Part shown: in pieces, positions 1-7,298 of the stretch
Position numbering within the stretch: the first letter of the stretch is position 1
How the letters are laid out: every line of letters starts with the position of its first letter
Virus record (IMG/VR): IMGVR_UViG_3300040807_003078
Coordinates: 1-54,189 of that record
Source: a virus
DNA: 54,189 bases
Strand: one strand, 5' to 3'
Notes under the pieces: model-generated
What the model saw: the letters and a program-made list of their open reading frames with translations, nothing else
What the model was told of the DNA's origin: nothing
The model's database searches: none
Translations under genes and position numbers: made by a program

Positions 1-446
1 CATCAGAAAGTAAGCACGTATGGACCACAACAAATCAAAGGATAAAATCATCGGACCATTCGAAAATTGACATGGAGGACATACTAGATTACAACAGGCT
101 ACGTAATTACTTGGGTAACTTGTTTGGCCATGATCTGGATTTCAGCGGAATACACAAAACTTTTTTAGATCGCAATAACTCGTTGAAGGAATACAGGACA
201 GCGATGGGCATATTAGACGCAGTGGACAAAAATAAAAATATTATCATTGAGAAAATGAGTGTGGTGGGCGAATGCATAGTGATGTGGTATCTGGAACGCA
301 AATACTTCGACATCAGTTTCTATAATCTGCCATTCCGATTCGCCACAACCGGCGAGATTTTAGAATACGTGGCACACTATCCAAAGTACATGAAAAATCC
401 AAACAAATATTATCAGACGCACTGGAGAGATTTCAATAATGGATAA
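1..446 (+). CDS. Phage protein of unknown function, 5'-truncated by the window edge
   Basis: The frame is open from the first bases of the window to the stop at 444-446, so the gene starts outside it. The first ATG inside (72) is probably internal. The visible 147 or so residues align by eye with the C-terminal half of the next gene: both have an ExxxW segment, then DxxDYNRL, NLDF or DLDF, a run of helical residues, ExRRxF-like or ERKYF, and a closing YxxHxPxYxKxPNKxx motif. The two are therefore tandem paralogues, read in the same direction with an 8-base overlap. No catalytic motif is visible. The function is unknown. Confidence 0.75.
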   Translation, partial: SESKHVWTTTNQRIKSSDHSKIDMEDILDYNRLRNYLGNLFGHDLDFSGIHKTFLDRNNSLKEYRTAMGILDAVDKNKNIIIEKMSVVGECIVMWYLERKYFDISFYNLPFRFATTGEILEYVAHYPKYMKNPNKYYQTHWRDFNNG

Positions 447-1365
447 AAAGAAATTATGTTTCTCAACAGGCATGCACGGACATTTTGTGGAGCATCTGAT
501 GTACTGCTATATTGAAGGCAAGGTTCTGCCGCTGGACTTCAACCAGAACGGAAACGCACACAACAGCAGACACGGAGATGACCCGCTGTTAGGCAACAGG
601 AAAGAAGTAGTGTCGTGGGATCTCACCAAACACGAACACTATCACAAGTTCGAAGATAACGATAAAATATTCGGACTGGTGTTCGAGGACAGACAGGAAT
701 TCTATTACTGTTACAGGAGGAGCCTCGATGCGGCCGGAGACATCAAAGGTTCTGGTATAAAATTGATGTCTGATAACGTGCATGAATGGGTGAGACAAAG
801 GTTGGTAGAGACAAATTTATTGAAAGATGCCACGACCATGTACAACTACCATGAGACGTCGGGAAAGATACCGCGTTGGATCTTGAGGAATTATATTATT
901 TTTAATTTGATATCGTACCAGGAACACGCCATTTGGAAGTCAAACAAACAAATCATGAATCTAGCAAAGTATGTTATGAACTTAGATGACATATTTGACT
1001 ACAACAGATTAAAGTCTAAGTTAGACAACTGTTTCGGTGGCAATCTGGATTTCAAAGAACTTCACAACAATTTCTTAGATGCTAACTTGAACCGTTCAAT
1101 CATGGAAAAAGAAAACCAAATCCTTAAGGCGATAAAGCGAGGTGCTTCTATGTCGCTCAAAGGGTTGGATGTTGTTTCAGAGGCGAGGATATTATACGAA
1201 GTAGAACGTAGACATTTTAACATTCCTTTCCTAATACATGACAAGTTTTACGAGGACACCAGAGAAATACACGAATACATAAAGCACTTTCCGAATTACC
1301 TTAAACAGCCAAATAAATTGTTTGGGGAATACGGATACGCACCACCTAAGGAAAAATCCAAATGA
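439..1365 (+). CDS. Phage protein of unknown function, paralogue of the upstream gene
   Basis: This 308-residue protein begins MDKKKLCFSTGMHGHF. The N-terminal beta strand followed by a TGMHGHF loop resembles the phosphosulfate-binding loop of sulfotransferases, but the resemblance is weak and I do not assign that function. Residues of about 180-308 are the part shared with the truncated upstream protein, ending in a HFPNYLKQPNK motif. The ATG overlaps the end of the upstream gene by 8 bases, and the stop overlaps the next ATG (ATGA), so the three left-edge genes are translationally coupled. No signal peptide or membrane segment is seen. A role in modifying surface molecules is possible because similar genes often sit near such pathways, but that is a guess. 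Confidence 0.75.
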   Translation: MDKKKLCFSTGMHGHFVEHLMYCYIEGKVLPLDFNQNGNAHNSRHGDDPLLGNRKEVVSWDLTKHEHYHKFEDNDKIFGLVFEDRQEFYYCYRRSLDAAGDIKGSGIKLMSDNVHEWVRQRLVETNLLKDATTMYNYHETSGKIPRWILRNYIIFNLISYQEHAIWKSNKQIMNLAKYVMNLDDIFDYNRLKSKLDNCFGGNLDFKELHNNFLDANLNRSIMEKENQILKAIKRGASMSLKGLDVVSEARILYEVERRHFNIPFLIHDKFYEDTREIHEYIKHFPNYLKQPNKLFGEYGYAPPKEKSK

Positions 1366-1772
1366 GCAACTGGACATTCAAACACAAGGAAATAACAGAA
1401 CTGCCTGCTGAAGTAGTAGGCTTCGTGTATGAGATAACCAACACCACAAACGGAAGGAAGTACATAGGTAAGAAACTGGCAAGGTTCAAGAGATCTCGTC
1501 CACCGTTAAAGGGAAGAAAGAACAAGCGTAGGTACAAGGTTGATTCTGACTGGCAGGACTACTACGGATCAAGTGACGATCTCACCATTGATGTGAACAA
1601 ACTTGGCAAAGATAAATTCACAAGAGAAATACTTTTCTTCTGCTATTCGAAAGCGGAACTTTCTTACATAGAAGCACGAGAACAATTTGCTCGTAAAGTT
1701 TTAGAATCAAACGATTACTACAATGGTCACATCCGTGTGAGGGTACACGGCAAAGGAATCCTCAAGAAATAA
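1362..1772 (+). CDS. GIY-YIG nuclease-like protein
   Basis: The 136-residue product carries the GIY-YIG core near its N-terminus: G20-F-V-Y23 (the GIY strand) and K33-YIG-K37 about eleven residues later, followed by a basic stretch with several Arg and Lys (residues 38-56). A conserved-looking AELSYIEAREQF helix near residues 98-110 could supply the metal-binding Glu. GIY-YIG proteins are single-domain endonucleases. In T4-like phages they include homing endonucleases (Seg) and the DenA nuclease, but this protein has no clear DNA-recognition extension and its overall sequence does not match DenA. The ATG overlaps the upstream stop. A free-standing homing or host-DNA-degrading endonuclease is likely; the specific role is unknown. 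Confidence 0.75.
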   Translation: MSNWTFKHKEITELPAEVVGFVYEITNTTNGRKYIGKKLARFKRSRPPLKGRKNKRRYKVDSDWQDYYGSSDDLTIDVNKLGKDKFTREILFFCYSKAELSYIEAREQFARKVLESNDYYNGHIRVRVHGKGILKK

Positions 1773-1774
1773 AA

Positions 1775-1802
1775 AACCCCCGACTCGCTAAAGCCGAGGG
1801 TT
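1775..1802 (-). terminator. Rho-independent terminator of the H1-like gene
   Basis: Read on the minus strand, an 11-bp stem (1802-1792 with 1785-1775) closes a 6-base loop. All pairs form if two G-U wobbles are allowed, and a run of six U follows at once. Read on the plus strand, the same two positions become C-A mismatches and no U tract follows, so the element ends leftward transcription. It lies between convergent genes. Confidence 0.85.
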
Positions 1803-1826
1803 AGTAGAATTGCAATTCAATTATCG

Positions 1827-2021
1827 TTATCCCGCTGTTTTAGCCGCGTTCTTAACTTCTTGAATTTCTTTTCTTCTTGCCTTGATCAATTTAGCCAAGT
1901 TTGCAAGTGCTTTTCTGGCTCTAGTAGCCGAAGCCTTTACACCCTTGTCTACGAACTTACCATTCTCTTCTGAGTAAGTTTGTATCTCTGTCATGATCTG
2001 CTCGTGTGTTTCATTTGACAT
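1827..2021 (-). CDS. Histone H1/Hc1-like small DNA-binding protein
   Basis: This is a 64-residue, helix-forming, Lys/Arg- and Ala-rich protein. The core KASATRARKALANLAKL followed by IKARRKEIQE resembles the KAAGxRARKAL...IRKEIQE pattern of Hc1-like bacterial and phage histone H1-like proteins. Such proteins bind DNA without strong sequence specificity. In a lytic phage they may compact host or phage DNA or alter transcription. The gene forms its own transcription unit: a sigma70-like promoter and an AGGAAGG ribosome site lie upstream, and a strong terminator lies just downstream. That predicts high early expression apart from gp46. The assignment rests on motif memory, not on a search. Confidence 0.65.
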   Translation of the reverse strand: MSNETHEQIMTEIQTYSEENGKFVDKGVKASATRARKALANLAKLIKARRKEIQEVKNAAKTAG

Positions 2022-2074
2022 AATTTACGTCCTTCCTTTATTGTCGTACGATAACATTAATTAACGTCATTGTA

Positions 2075-2104
2075 ATTAAAGCACGTATGAACTGGGTCTG
2101 TCAA
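2075..2104 (-). promoter_or_regulatory. Sigma70-like (early) promoter of the H1-like gene
   Basis: On the minus strand the -35 box is a perfect TTGACA (2104-2099). After an 18-base spacer comes TTTAAT (2080-2075) as the -10 box. The start codon lies 54 bases beyond the -10, preceded by AGGAAGG. The box lies just after the end of gp46 and would uncouple the small gene from the gp46 operon. Confidence 0.6.
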
Positions 2105-2112
2105 CAGGAAAA

Positions 2113-3888
2113 TTACACAATAATGTCAACATCATTGGCATAATTGGTAAAACCATTCTCTTTTACAACTTTTAGTACGCTATTCACCCTGCTTACTAAT
2201 TCGTCCTTGTGTGATATCAGGAATATGTTCTTCTTTTGCGTCCTACTCATGTCTTTCAGTACAGCCATCGAACTCTCAACACCGGATATGTCCATACCAG
2301 CGTCCACCAACTCATCAATGAACAGCAAGTTGATCTGTTGATAAAGACTTTCCCAAACATCTCGGAACGCCCAACTCAAACTCAATATCAGTCTATTTCT
2401 TTCACCCCTGCTTAAATTATCAAAATCCAATTCTCTGCCAAGTTCCTCGATACGCACACTCAAGTCTGATTGGAACGTGACTGTGTGTGGCAGTTTCACT
2501 TTGCCTAGGAAGTATGCCAACCTCTGGTTTAGGTATGTCAAGTTCTGTTCTATGATCCTTGTCCTTATGAATGAATCTTTCGCAGTCAAAAGTTTGTACA
2601 AGAAGTCCTGGTGCCTGTGTAGGTCCTCCAATTCGTTTGCCTTGTCGTAGTCTATTTTCTGTATCGCTGATTTCTTCATTTCCGCTATCTGCTCCGCATA
2701 AGTGTCCTCGGACTTCTCTGTTCTTTCCAACTGTCTCTTTAAGTCTTGTAAAGATCCTTTGTGATTGTATGCTTCGTCTATTGTGTCATAATATGTTTCT
2801 GGTATGTTACCTAGATCTCCCACCTCGTCTATGCCCTGTTGTATATTTGCAAGATCAGTTTTCAGTTTGGTCACGTAGTCTGTTGATTCTGTCAGTTGCA
2901 CTTTCAACTTGTCTACCAGGTGTGTGTGCTTGTCATCGTGCAGTTCCTGTTCACACGTTGGACATTTCTGTTGTTCCGCGTATTCGAGATCCGCATTTGT
3001 TTTTGTCACGGTGGTTTCTGCTTTTGTCAAACTGTTCTCGTGGTATGCTTTCTCTTTTTCCAAACTTCTCAACATAGTTTGAAGTTCATTTCTCTTCTGT
3101 AATTTCTTGTGTTTTTCGATCTCTATCTCACTGTCCACTTTTTCCAGTTCCGCTATTGCTTCTTTGAAATTTGTTATATCATCTTCTTTCTGTTTCGCCC
3201 AGGCGTTTGATCTTATCTGCAGGCTTTCTATAGACTCCTGTATCTTTTCATTGCTGGCAACTTTTGCGTCTATTTTCATTTTCTCTTCAGTGAGCATTTG
3301 TTTTGTTGCCTTTTGTTTTTCTTTTAGCAGGTCTGCTTTCTGTGATAGCAAAGTAATACCTAATAGTTGTTCTATGATTTCCCTTTGTTCTGCCTGTTTG
3401 GTGGACAGGAACGGTTGTGTGTAGGTGTTCAGTGCTATGATGTTCTTGAACATGGAATGGGTCATGCCCATCAGTTTGTTGATCTCTACCTGTGTCTCCC
3501 TGTTCTCACCTTGTGCTTCGTTGCTCTCGCTGTTCTGTTCAATGTCGTTGGCATAGAATCTGAATATCTGTGGTTTACGTCCTCGCTCGATCGTGTATGT
3601 GACTCCGTTCTTTATGAACTTGACGCTGACCAACATACCCTTCTCGTTGGTCTTGTTGACCAGATTGTCTCTCCTGATGTTTGTAAGTGCTTCACCAAAG
3701 AACACGTAACTCAATGCGTTTATGATAGTGGTCTTACCCGTACCGTTCCTGGCACCGGCGTCATCACCTCCTAGGTCCATGTTCTCACCAATAACAAGAA
3801 CCAGGCTTTTGTTTGAGAAGTCAATGGCCTGGGCCTGGTTGCCCACACTCATGAAGTTCTTTACCGTTAGTTCTTTAATCGTCAGCAA
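2113..3888 (-). CDS. 46: gp46-like recombination endonuclease subunit (Rad50/SbcC family)
   Basis: This is the ATPase half of the T4 gp46/gp47 complex, which resects DNA ends for recombination-dependent replication and degrades host DNA. The 591 residues are close to T4 gp46 (560). The P-loop GTGKTT is at 49-54, the zinc hook CPTC at Cys309/Cys312 lies in a long coiled coil of about 180-430, the ABC signature LSRGE is at 492-496, Walker B LLFIDE is at 521-526, and the switch His is near 560. The P-loop carries an extra segment (MDLGGDDAGAR, 37-47) between GEN and GTGKT. The start appears to be TTG at 3888, preceded by AGAGGAAA; the first internal ATG would cut off the first beta strand. The gene overlaps the small upstream gene. 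Confidence 0.93.
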   Translation of the reverse strand: MLTIKELTVKNFMSVGNQAQAIDFSNKSLVLVIGENMDLGGDDAGARNGTGKTTIINALSYVFFGEALTNIRRDNLVNKTNEKGMLVSVKFIKNGVTYTIERGRKPQIFRFYANDIEQNSESNEAQGENRETQVEINKLMGMTHSMFKNIIALNTYTQPFLSTKQAEQREIIEQLLGITLLSQKADLLKEKQKATKQMLTEEKMKIDAKVASNEKIQESIESLQIRSNAWAKQKEDDITNFKEAIAELEKVDSEIEIEKHKKLQKRNELQTMLRSLEKEKAYHENSLTKAETTVTKTNADLEYAEQQKCPTCEQELHDDKHTHLVDKLKVQLTESTDYVTKLKTDLANIQQGIDEVGDLGNIPETYYDTIDEAYNHKGSLQDLKRQLERTEKSEDTYAEQIAEMKKSAIQKIDYDKANELEDLHRHQDFLYKLLTAKDSFIRTRIIEQNLTYLNQRLAYFLGKVKLPHTVTFQSDLSVRIEELGRELDFDNLSRGERNRLILSLSWAFRDVWESLYQQINLLFIDELVDAGMDISGVESSMAVLKDMSRTQKKNIFLISHKDELVSRVNSVLKVVKENGFTNYANDVDIIV

Positions 3889-4042
3889 GTTGTTTCCTCT
3901 TCCATTCCTTGTAGCCTTTCAGCCATTCTTCCTGTGTTGGTGGATTTTTGAACATGTCAAATATCTGTGCTTTAGACATGGTCGGTTGTTCAAAATCACC
4001 CTTCAACACTTTTATCAATTTCTTTTTACTAATTCGTGACAT
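3875..4042 (-). CDS. Small conserved-position protein between gp47 and gp46 (55 aa)
   Basis: An intact 55-codon frame starts with ATG at 4042 inside the last codons of gp47 and stops at 3875, just inside gp46. The product begins MSRISKKKLIKVLKGDF and ends EWLKGYKEWKRKQLADD. It is basic, probably helical, with a PPTQEEWLKGYKEWK segment. It fills exactly what would otherwise be a 140-base gap between two genes that always work together, and it overlaps both. T4 also has small genes (46.1, 46.2) between 47 and 46. I see no sequence identity to these, and the function is unknown. An accessory factor of the nuclease complex is an inference from position only. Confidence 0.8.
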   Translation of the reverse strand: MSRISKKKLIKVLKGDFEQPTMSKAQIFDMFKNPPTQEEWLKGYKEWKRKQLADD

Positions 4043-5048
4043 CTAGATCGTTGTAAATTGCTGTTAATACGTTCTTGTCGTACACTTCCGAGTCCACCCC
4101 CTGCAACTGCTTGATGACTATTTGATCAACGCTGTCAAATTTCTGCACTTCTACCAGTGGTTGTTGTGCGTTGTCCACCTGTTCTGGGATCAGTTGTAGT
4201 TCTCTCAATTGGTATTTGTCTATGAATGTTTCCCTCACGAAGTTTGCTTCTTCGTAACTGATTTTTATATCTAATGTTACCCTCACATACATCTTTGGTT
4301 TTAGGTACTTGTCTGGATCTTCCAATAGCTCTGAAACTTTTATTGTGATATATCTTGGCATCTCTGGCCAATTCACAAATTTTGGTTCTCCCCCATATTC
4401 CAGGATCATCATGCCCCGATCGTCGTCCCAGGCATCCGCGTAGTTGTGTGGGAAGGCGTTGCCCATGTACGTCACATTCTTCATGTACTGTCTCTTGTGG
4501 AAGTGTCCGGAGAACACCTTGCCACAGCCTGCGAAATGATCCGTCTGTATTCCTCCCACGTCCGGCATCTCTACCATGGCGTTCATCTTGAAGTACGGCA
4601 GTTCGAAGTGACCAAACACATACTTCTGTTTCATCTTTTCTATCTTTTTCCATTCGTCTTCTACTATCCACGGCAGTATGGCAACGTCATCTTCTACCAA
4701 CCACTCGTTGACTATGTGTATGTTAGGAATATTTCTTATGTACTCCATTGAGTTAATTTCTCTCTTGTCTCTGTAATATAGATCGTGATTGCCCATTATG
4801 ACATAAACCTTCTCAAATGCTTTGCTTAACCGTTCCATGTTCGAAACTGTGTAATTCATTGTGGATACGTTTGTTGCTGATCTGTGGTGGTGCCAGTCAC
4901 CAAGGAATATGCAGGTCTCACATCCGTGCAGTTTGGCCTGTTCTATGAACCATATCACGAATGCCTCGCAGTCGTCGTTGTGTATACGACTGTTGCCTTT
5001 GAGTCCAAAGTGTATGTCTGTGAAACACGCTACTTTCTTAAAAAACAT
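4029..5048 (-). CDS. 47: gp47-like recombination endonuclease subunit (Mre11/SbcD family)
   Basis: This is the nuclease half of the gp46/gp47 complex. The 339 residues equal the length of T4 gp47. All calcineurin-like phosphoesterase motifs are present in order: D11-I-H13, GDWHHHR at 50-56, GNHD at 86-89, GHFE at 146-149 and GHFH at 181-184, which together bind two Mn ions. The C-terminal third is the capping domain, rich in beta and helical segments. The gene follows gp55 by 9 bases and overlaps the small gene before gp46, so the operon order is 55-47-small-46. All metal ligands appear intact, so the enzyme should be active. Confidence 0.95.
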   Translation of the reverse strand: MFFKKVACFTDIHFGLKGNSRIHNDDCEAFVIWFIEQAKLHGCETCIFLGDWHHHRSATNVSTMNYTVSNMERLSKAFEKVYVIMGNHDLYYRDKREINSMEYIRNIPNIHIVNEWLVEDDVAILPWIVEDEWKKIEKMKQKYVFGHFELPYFKMNAMVEMPDVGGIQTDHFAGCGKVFSGHFHKRQYMKNVTYMGNAFPHNYADAWDDDRGMMILEYGGEPKFVNWPEMPRYITIKVSELLEDPDKYLKPKMYVRVTLDIKISYEEANFVRETFIDKYQLRELQLIPEQVDNAQQPLVEVQKFDSVDQIVIKQLQGVDSEVYDKNVLTAIYNDLDVTN

Positions 5049-5057
5049 CTTAGTATT

Positions 5058-6041
5058 TTACCATTTCTTTTTCACCACCGGTTTGTGATTGGTCATGTCT
5101 ATCTTGTTCTTGAATTTTATGTCGTCGAAGTCTTCAGAATCAAGTTTGCCTTTCTTCTTCAAGGTCTTGTTCAGTTTTGCTAAGGTCGTTTTGTTGACTG
5201 CGTGTACGTCGCCGTGTGCTGTCTTCATTCTCTTCTGATATGACGGTCCTGCTGTCTCGTTCTCGTTCTGTCTCGTGAAACTAGGCATCATGCCGTTGAA
5301 CTCCAACAGGTCGTCTCTGATCGCTTGATTCTTCTTTTCAATGTTCAGTATCCTGGTGAAACTGTTGGTGATGGCCGCCGTGTAGTATGCGAAAGGGTTG
5401 TCTGATTTGGATTCATCGAACTGTAGTCCTATCTGTGATAGTTGCATCAATGCCTGAGACTGCATCTCATCATTGTATGTGTAACCTCTCCAGTTGGCCC
5501 TTGTACCATAACGTTCACAAAGTTTCATATACATCATGGCCAGTTGGTTGGTCATCTTGCCATGATCCGCTGAGAAATGTCCGTTATTCATTCCGCCTAT
5601 CCAGTGGCTCTTTCCCACACAGACTAACTTGCCTTTGTTGTCAAATTTATAATGCTGAAACGGAGGGAAGTTCACCTTTGCGTGATGATCCGCGGTGCTC
5701 TTTGGATTCTTCTTACGTTCGTCGTCCATTGGTATGTGGTCAAACATCATGACCCTGAATATCAGGTCCGTCTTCTCTATCTTCCTGGGACTGACTGTGT
5801 AGTCCACTAGTTTTATCTTCTTCAGTCCAGATACCTTGGCCGCCTCCCACGCCTCCTGTGTCAGCCTCTTGGCCTTGTTCTTCTTTGCGTCAGACACCGT
5901 GCGTATGTTGATCTTCTTGAGGTTGGGCACAATTAGGTCATACTGTGCGTCCTCGGGTGCGACATATGAGCAGTAGGTGTTCTTGCTGGCGTGTATCTGT
6001 GCCAGCAGATCTCGGTTGTTTAGGTACTTGACTCTCTTCAT
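5058..6041 (-). CDS. 55: gp55-like late sigma factor with a large N-terminal insertion
   Basis: T4 gp55 is the sigma factor that directs host RNA polymerase to TATAAATA late promoters. Here the N-terminus (KYLNNRDLLAQI, 5-16) matches the start of gp55 (YVNNKELLQAI). The sigma region-2 core is at about 162-240: GKMTNQLAMMYMKL, then WRGYTYNDEMQSQAL, then a DNPFAYYTAAITNSFTRI stretch, much like gp55 (SGYTQSWKQEMI and NPHAYITQACFNAFVQRI). About 140 residues of unknown origin separate the two, making 327 residues against 185 in T4. The C-terminal SLDFLYE clamp-binding motif of T4 is not visible; the tail is basic (KPVVKKKW). TATAAATA boxes in the window fit an active late sigma. Confidence 0.8.
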   Translation of the reverse strand: MKRVKYLNNRDLLAQIHASKNTYCSYVAPEDAQYDLIVPNLKKINIRTVSDAKKNKAKRLTQEAWEAAKVSGLKKIKLVDYTVSPRKIEKTDLIFRVMMFDHIPMDDERKKNPKSTADHHAKVNFPPFQHYKFDNKGKLVCVGKSHWIGGMNNGHFSADHGKMTNQLAMMYMKLCERYGTRANWRGYTYNDEMQSQALMQLSQIGLQFDESKSDNPFAYYTAAITNSFTRILNIEKKNQAIRDDLLEFNGMMPSFTRQNENETAGPSYQKRMKTAHGDVHAVNKTTLAKLNKTLKKKGKLDSEDFDDIKFKNKIDMTNHKPVVKKKW

Positions 6042-6108
6042 AATTTGTTCTCTTTATATTGTGTTGATTCGTGCCGTATGGCGAATTAAGTGTGCCTAAA
6101 ATAATGCC

Positions 6109-6116
6109 TATAAATA
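6109..6116 (+). promoter_or_regulatory. T4-type late promoter upstream of the baseplate genes
   Basis: An exact TATAAATA box, the -10 element recognised by gp55-type sigma factors, lies 44 bases before the first baseplate start codon in the divergent intergenic region. AAAGGAAAG, 11 bases before the ATG, is the likely ribosome site. No -35 box is needed for this promoter type. Confidence 0.8.
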
Positions 6117-6142
6117 TAGTTAAAGTATACGAAATTTTACAA
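6113..6142 (-). promoter_or_regulatory. Possible sigma70-like promoter for the gp55-gp46 operon
   Basis: On the minus strand TTGTAA (6142-6137), an 18-base spacer and TATATT (6118-6113) match the host consensus at 4/6 and 5/6 positions. It would drive gp55 rightmost in the minus operon, 72 bases from its start codon. Its -10 box overlaps the late promoter of the opposite strand. The region is AT-rich, so chance matches are possible. Confidence 0.35.
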
Positions 6143-6159
6143 AGGAAAGCAACCATATA

Positions 6160-6996
6160 ATGGCATTCGGAAACATAGGCAAGATAGTCAAGAACGTGGG
6201 AGGGGGCATATTCAACAGGACCCTGGGCAGGCTCACGGGTGCTGGTATTTCCACAGACAGTAGGATCGTAAATGCGAGAGCCAAATGGTCTGGCAGGAAC
6301 GACAAAAAAGACTGGCGTGTGAGACTTCAAGTACCACCAGGAGATTTACAGAAGTTTTTCGATTTTGACAATAATCCTATTATGAAACCACTTGCGGATT
6401 CACAAGGAATATTTTGGCCGTTGACACCAACTATGATTGTACAACACAGTGCAAACTACAATCCCATGGATCAAGTGCATAGCAACTTTCCACATCAAGC
6501 ATATCAAAATTCACAGGTAGATTCCTTCAATGTTATTGGAGAGTTTCCTGTACAGAACTCCGAGGATGCCAAGCACTGGGTAGCAACGGTAAATTTCTTA
6601 AGGACAGCCACTAAAATGTTTTTTGGACAAGAAGGAGGGATCGATGGACTGAAAGGTAGTCCGCCACCTATCTTGCACTTCTATGGTTATGGTGATCACA
6701 TGTTCAACAAGGTACCTGTTGTCATGAACACTTTCAACGTGGAACTGAGACCAGGAATTGATTACATTTCTACCAAACAAGAAAATACTCCATACAGAGA
6801 ATTGAACGGTCCTGATGCTGGATTTGAGCAATCAGTAATAGCGGGGGAATCTCAGACCTGGGCACCAACGCTGTCAAACATTTCTGTAATGTTGACACCT
6901 ATCTACAGCAGAGATTCGATCAAGAATTTTTCTATGAAAAAATTCGTCAACGGAGAGTTGAACGGTAAAGGAACAAACGAGGTAGGATTTATTTAA
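6160..6996 (+). CDS. Baseplate tail-tube junction protein (gp48/gp54-like)
   Basis: This 278-residue protein lies directly before gp53, behind a late promoter. It has a glycine-rich N-terminus (GKIVKNVGGGIFNRTLGR) and a central segment with VQHSANYNPMDQVHSNF, then NSEDAKHWVATVNFLRTATKMFFG, then GSPPPILHFYGYG and VPVVMNTFNVEL. The SEDAKHWVATVNFLR pattern recalls the STEDLMAIINIYQYF stretch of T4 gp48, and in related phages this family is placed at the tube-baseplate interface (gp48 or gp54). Those proteins form the hexameric ring on which the tail tube starts. I cannot decide between gp48 and gp54. The stop overlaps the gp53 start (TAATG). Confidence 0.6.
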   Translation: MAFGNIGKIVKNVGGGIFNRTLGRLTGAGISTDSRIVNARAKWSGRNDKKDWRVRLQVPPGDLQKFFDFDNNPIMKPLADSQGIFWPLTPTMIVQHSANYNPMDQVHSNFPHQAYQNSQVDSFNVIGEFPVQNSEDAKHWVATVNFLRTATKMFFGQEGGIDGLKGSPPPILHFYGYGDHMFNKVPVVMNTFNVELRPGIDYISTKQENTPYRELNGPDAGFEQSVIAGESQTWAPTLSNISVMLTPIYSRDSIKNFSMKKFVNGELNGKGTNEVGFI

Positions 6997-7295
6997 TGGC
7001 CAAGTACTCAAACACATCACCATATTTTGAGACAAGCGAGATTGCAAACTATCTTGACGTGTTAAATCCAAGGACCATAACTGCGGAGGACGACGACCAG
7101 AGTTACACAGTAGAAAGGACTTACGCCTACAGACCAGATCTTTTGGCCTATGACTTATATGGCTCACCTAGGTTGTGGTGGGTTTTCGCACAGCGTAACC
7201 CAGACCAGATAGAGGATCCCATCTACGACTTCAAACCGGGAGTGACGGTTCAACTGCCAAAGAAAGAGAACCTGCTCAAAGACTTGGGGATATAA
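6996..7295 (+). CDS. 53: Baseplate wedge protein gp53
   Basis: The 99-residue product contains the family hallmark YRPDLLAYDLYGSPRLWWVF (residues 46-65), followed by AQRNPDQIEDPIYDFKPG and a final VQLP segment typical of the LysM-like fold of T4 gp53. gp53 joins baseplate wedges to each other around the hub. It is shorter than T4 gp53 (196 residues), which has additional C-terminal sequence, and matches the compact form seen in other T4-like marine phages. Translation is coupled to the upstream gene by TAATG. Confidence 0.88.
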   Translation: MAKYSNTSPYFETSEIANYLDVLNPRTITAEDDDQSYTVERTYAYRPDLLAYDLYGSPRLWWVFAQRNPDQIEDPIYDFKPGVTVQLPKKENLLKDLGI

Positions 7296-7298
7296 CCC

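Noticed and set aside
2022-2112. tRNA gene in the gap between gp46 and the H1-like gene
   Set aside because: No cloverleaf or T-arm could be drawn; the gap is explained by a promoter and leader.
4135-4671. A 178-codon minus-strand frame inside gp47
   Set aside because: It is a shadow frame: Arg/Gly-rich, no ribosome site, entirely inside gp47 whose metal motifs prove its own frame.
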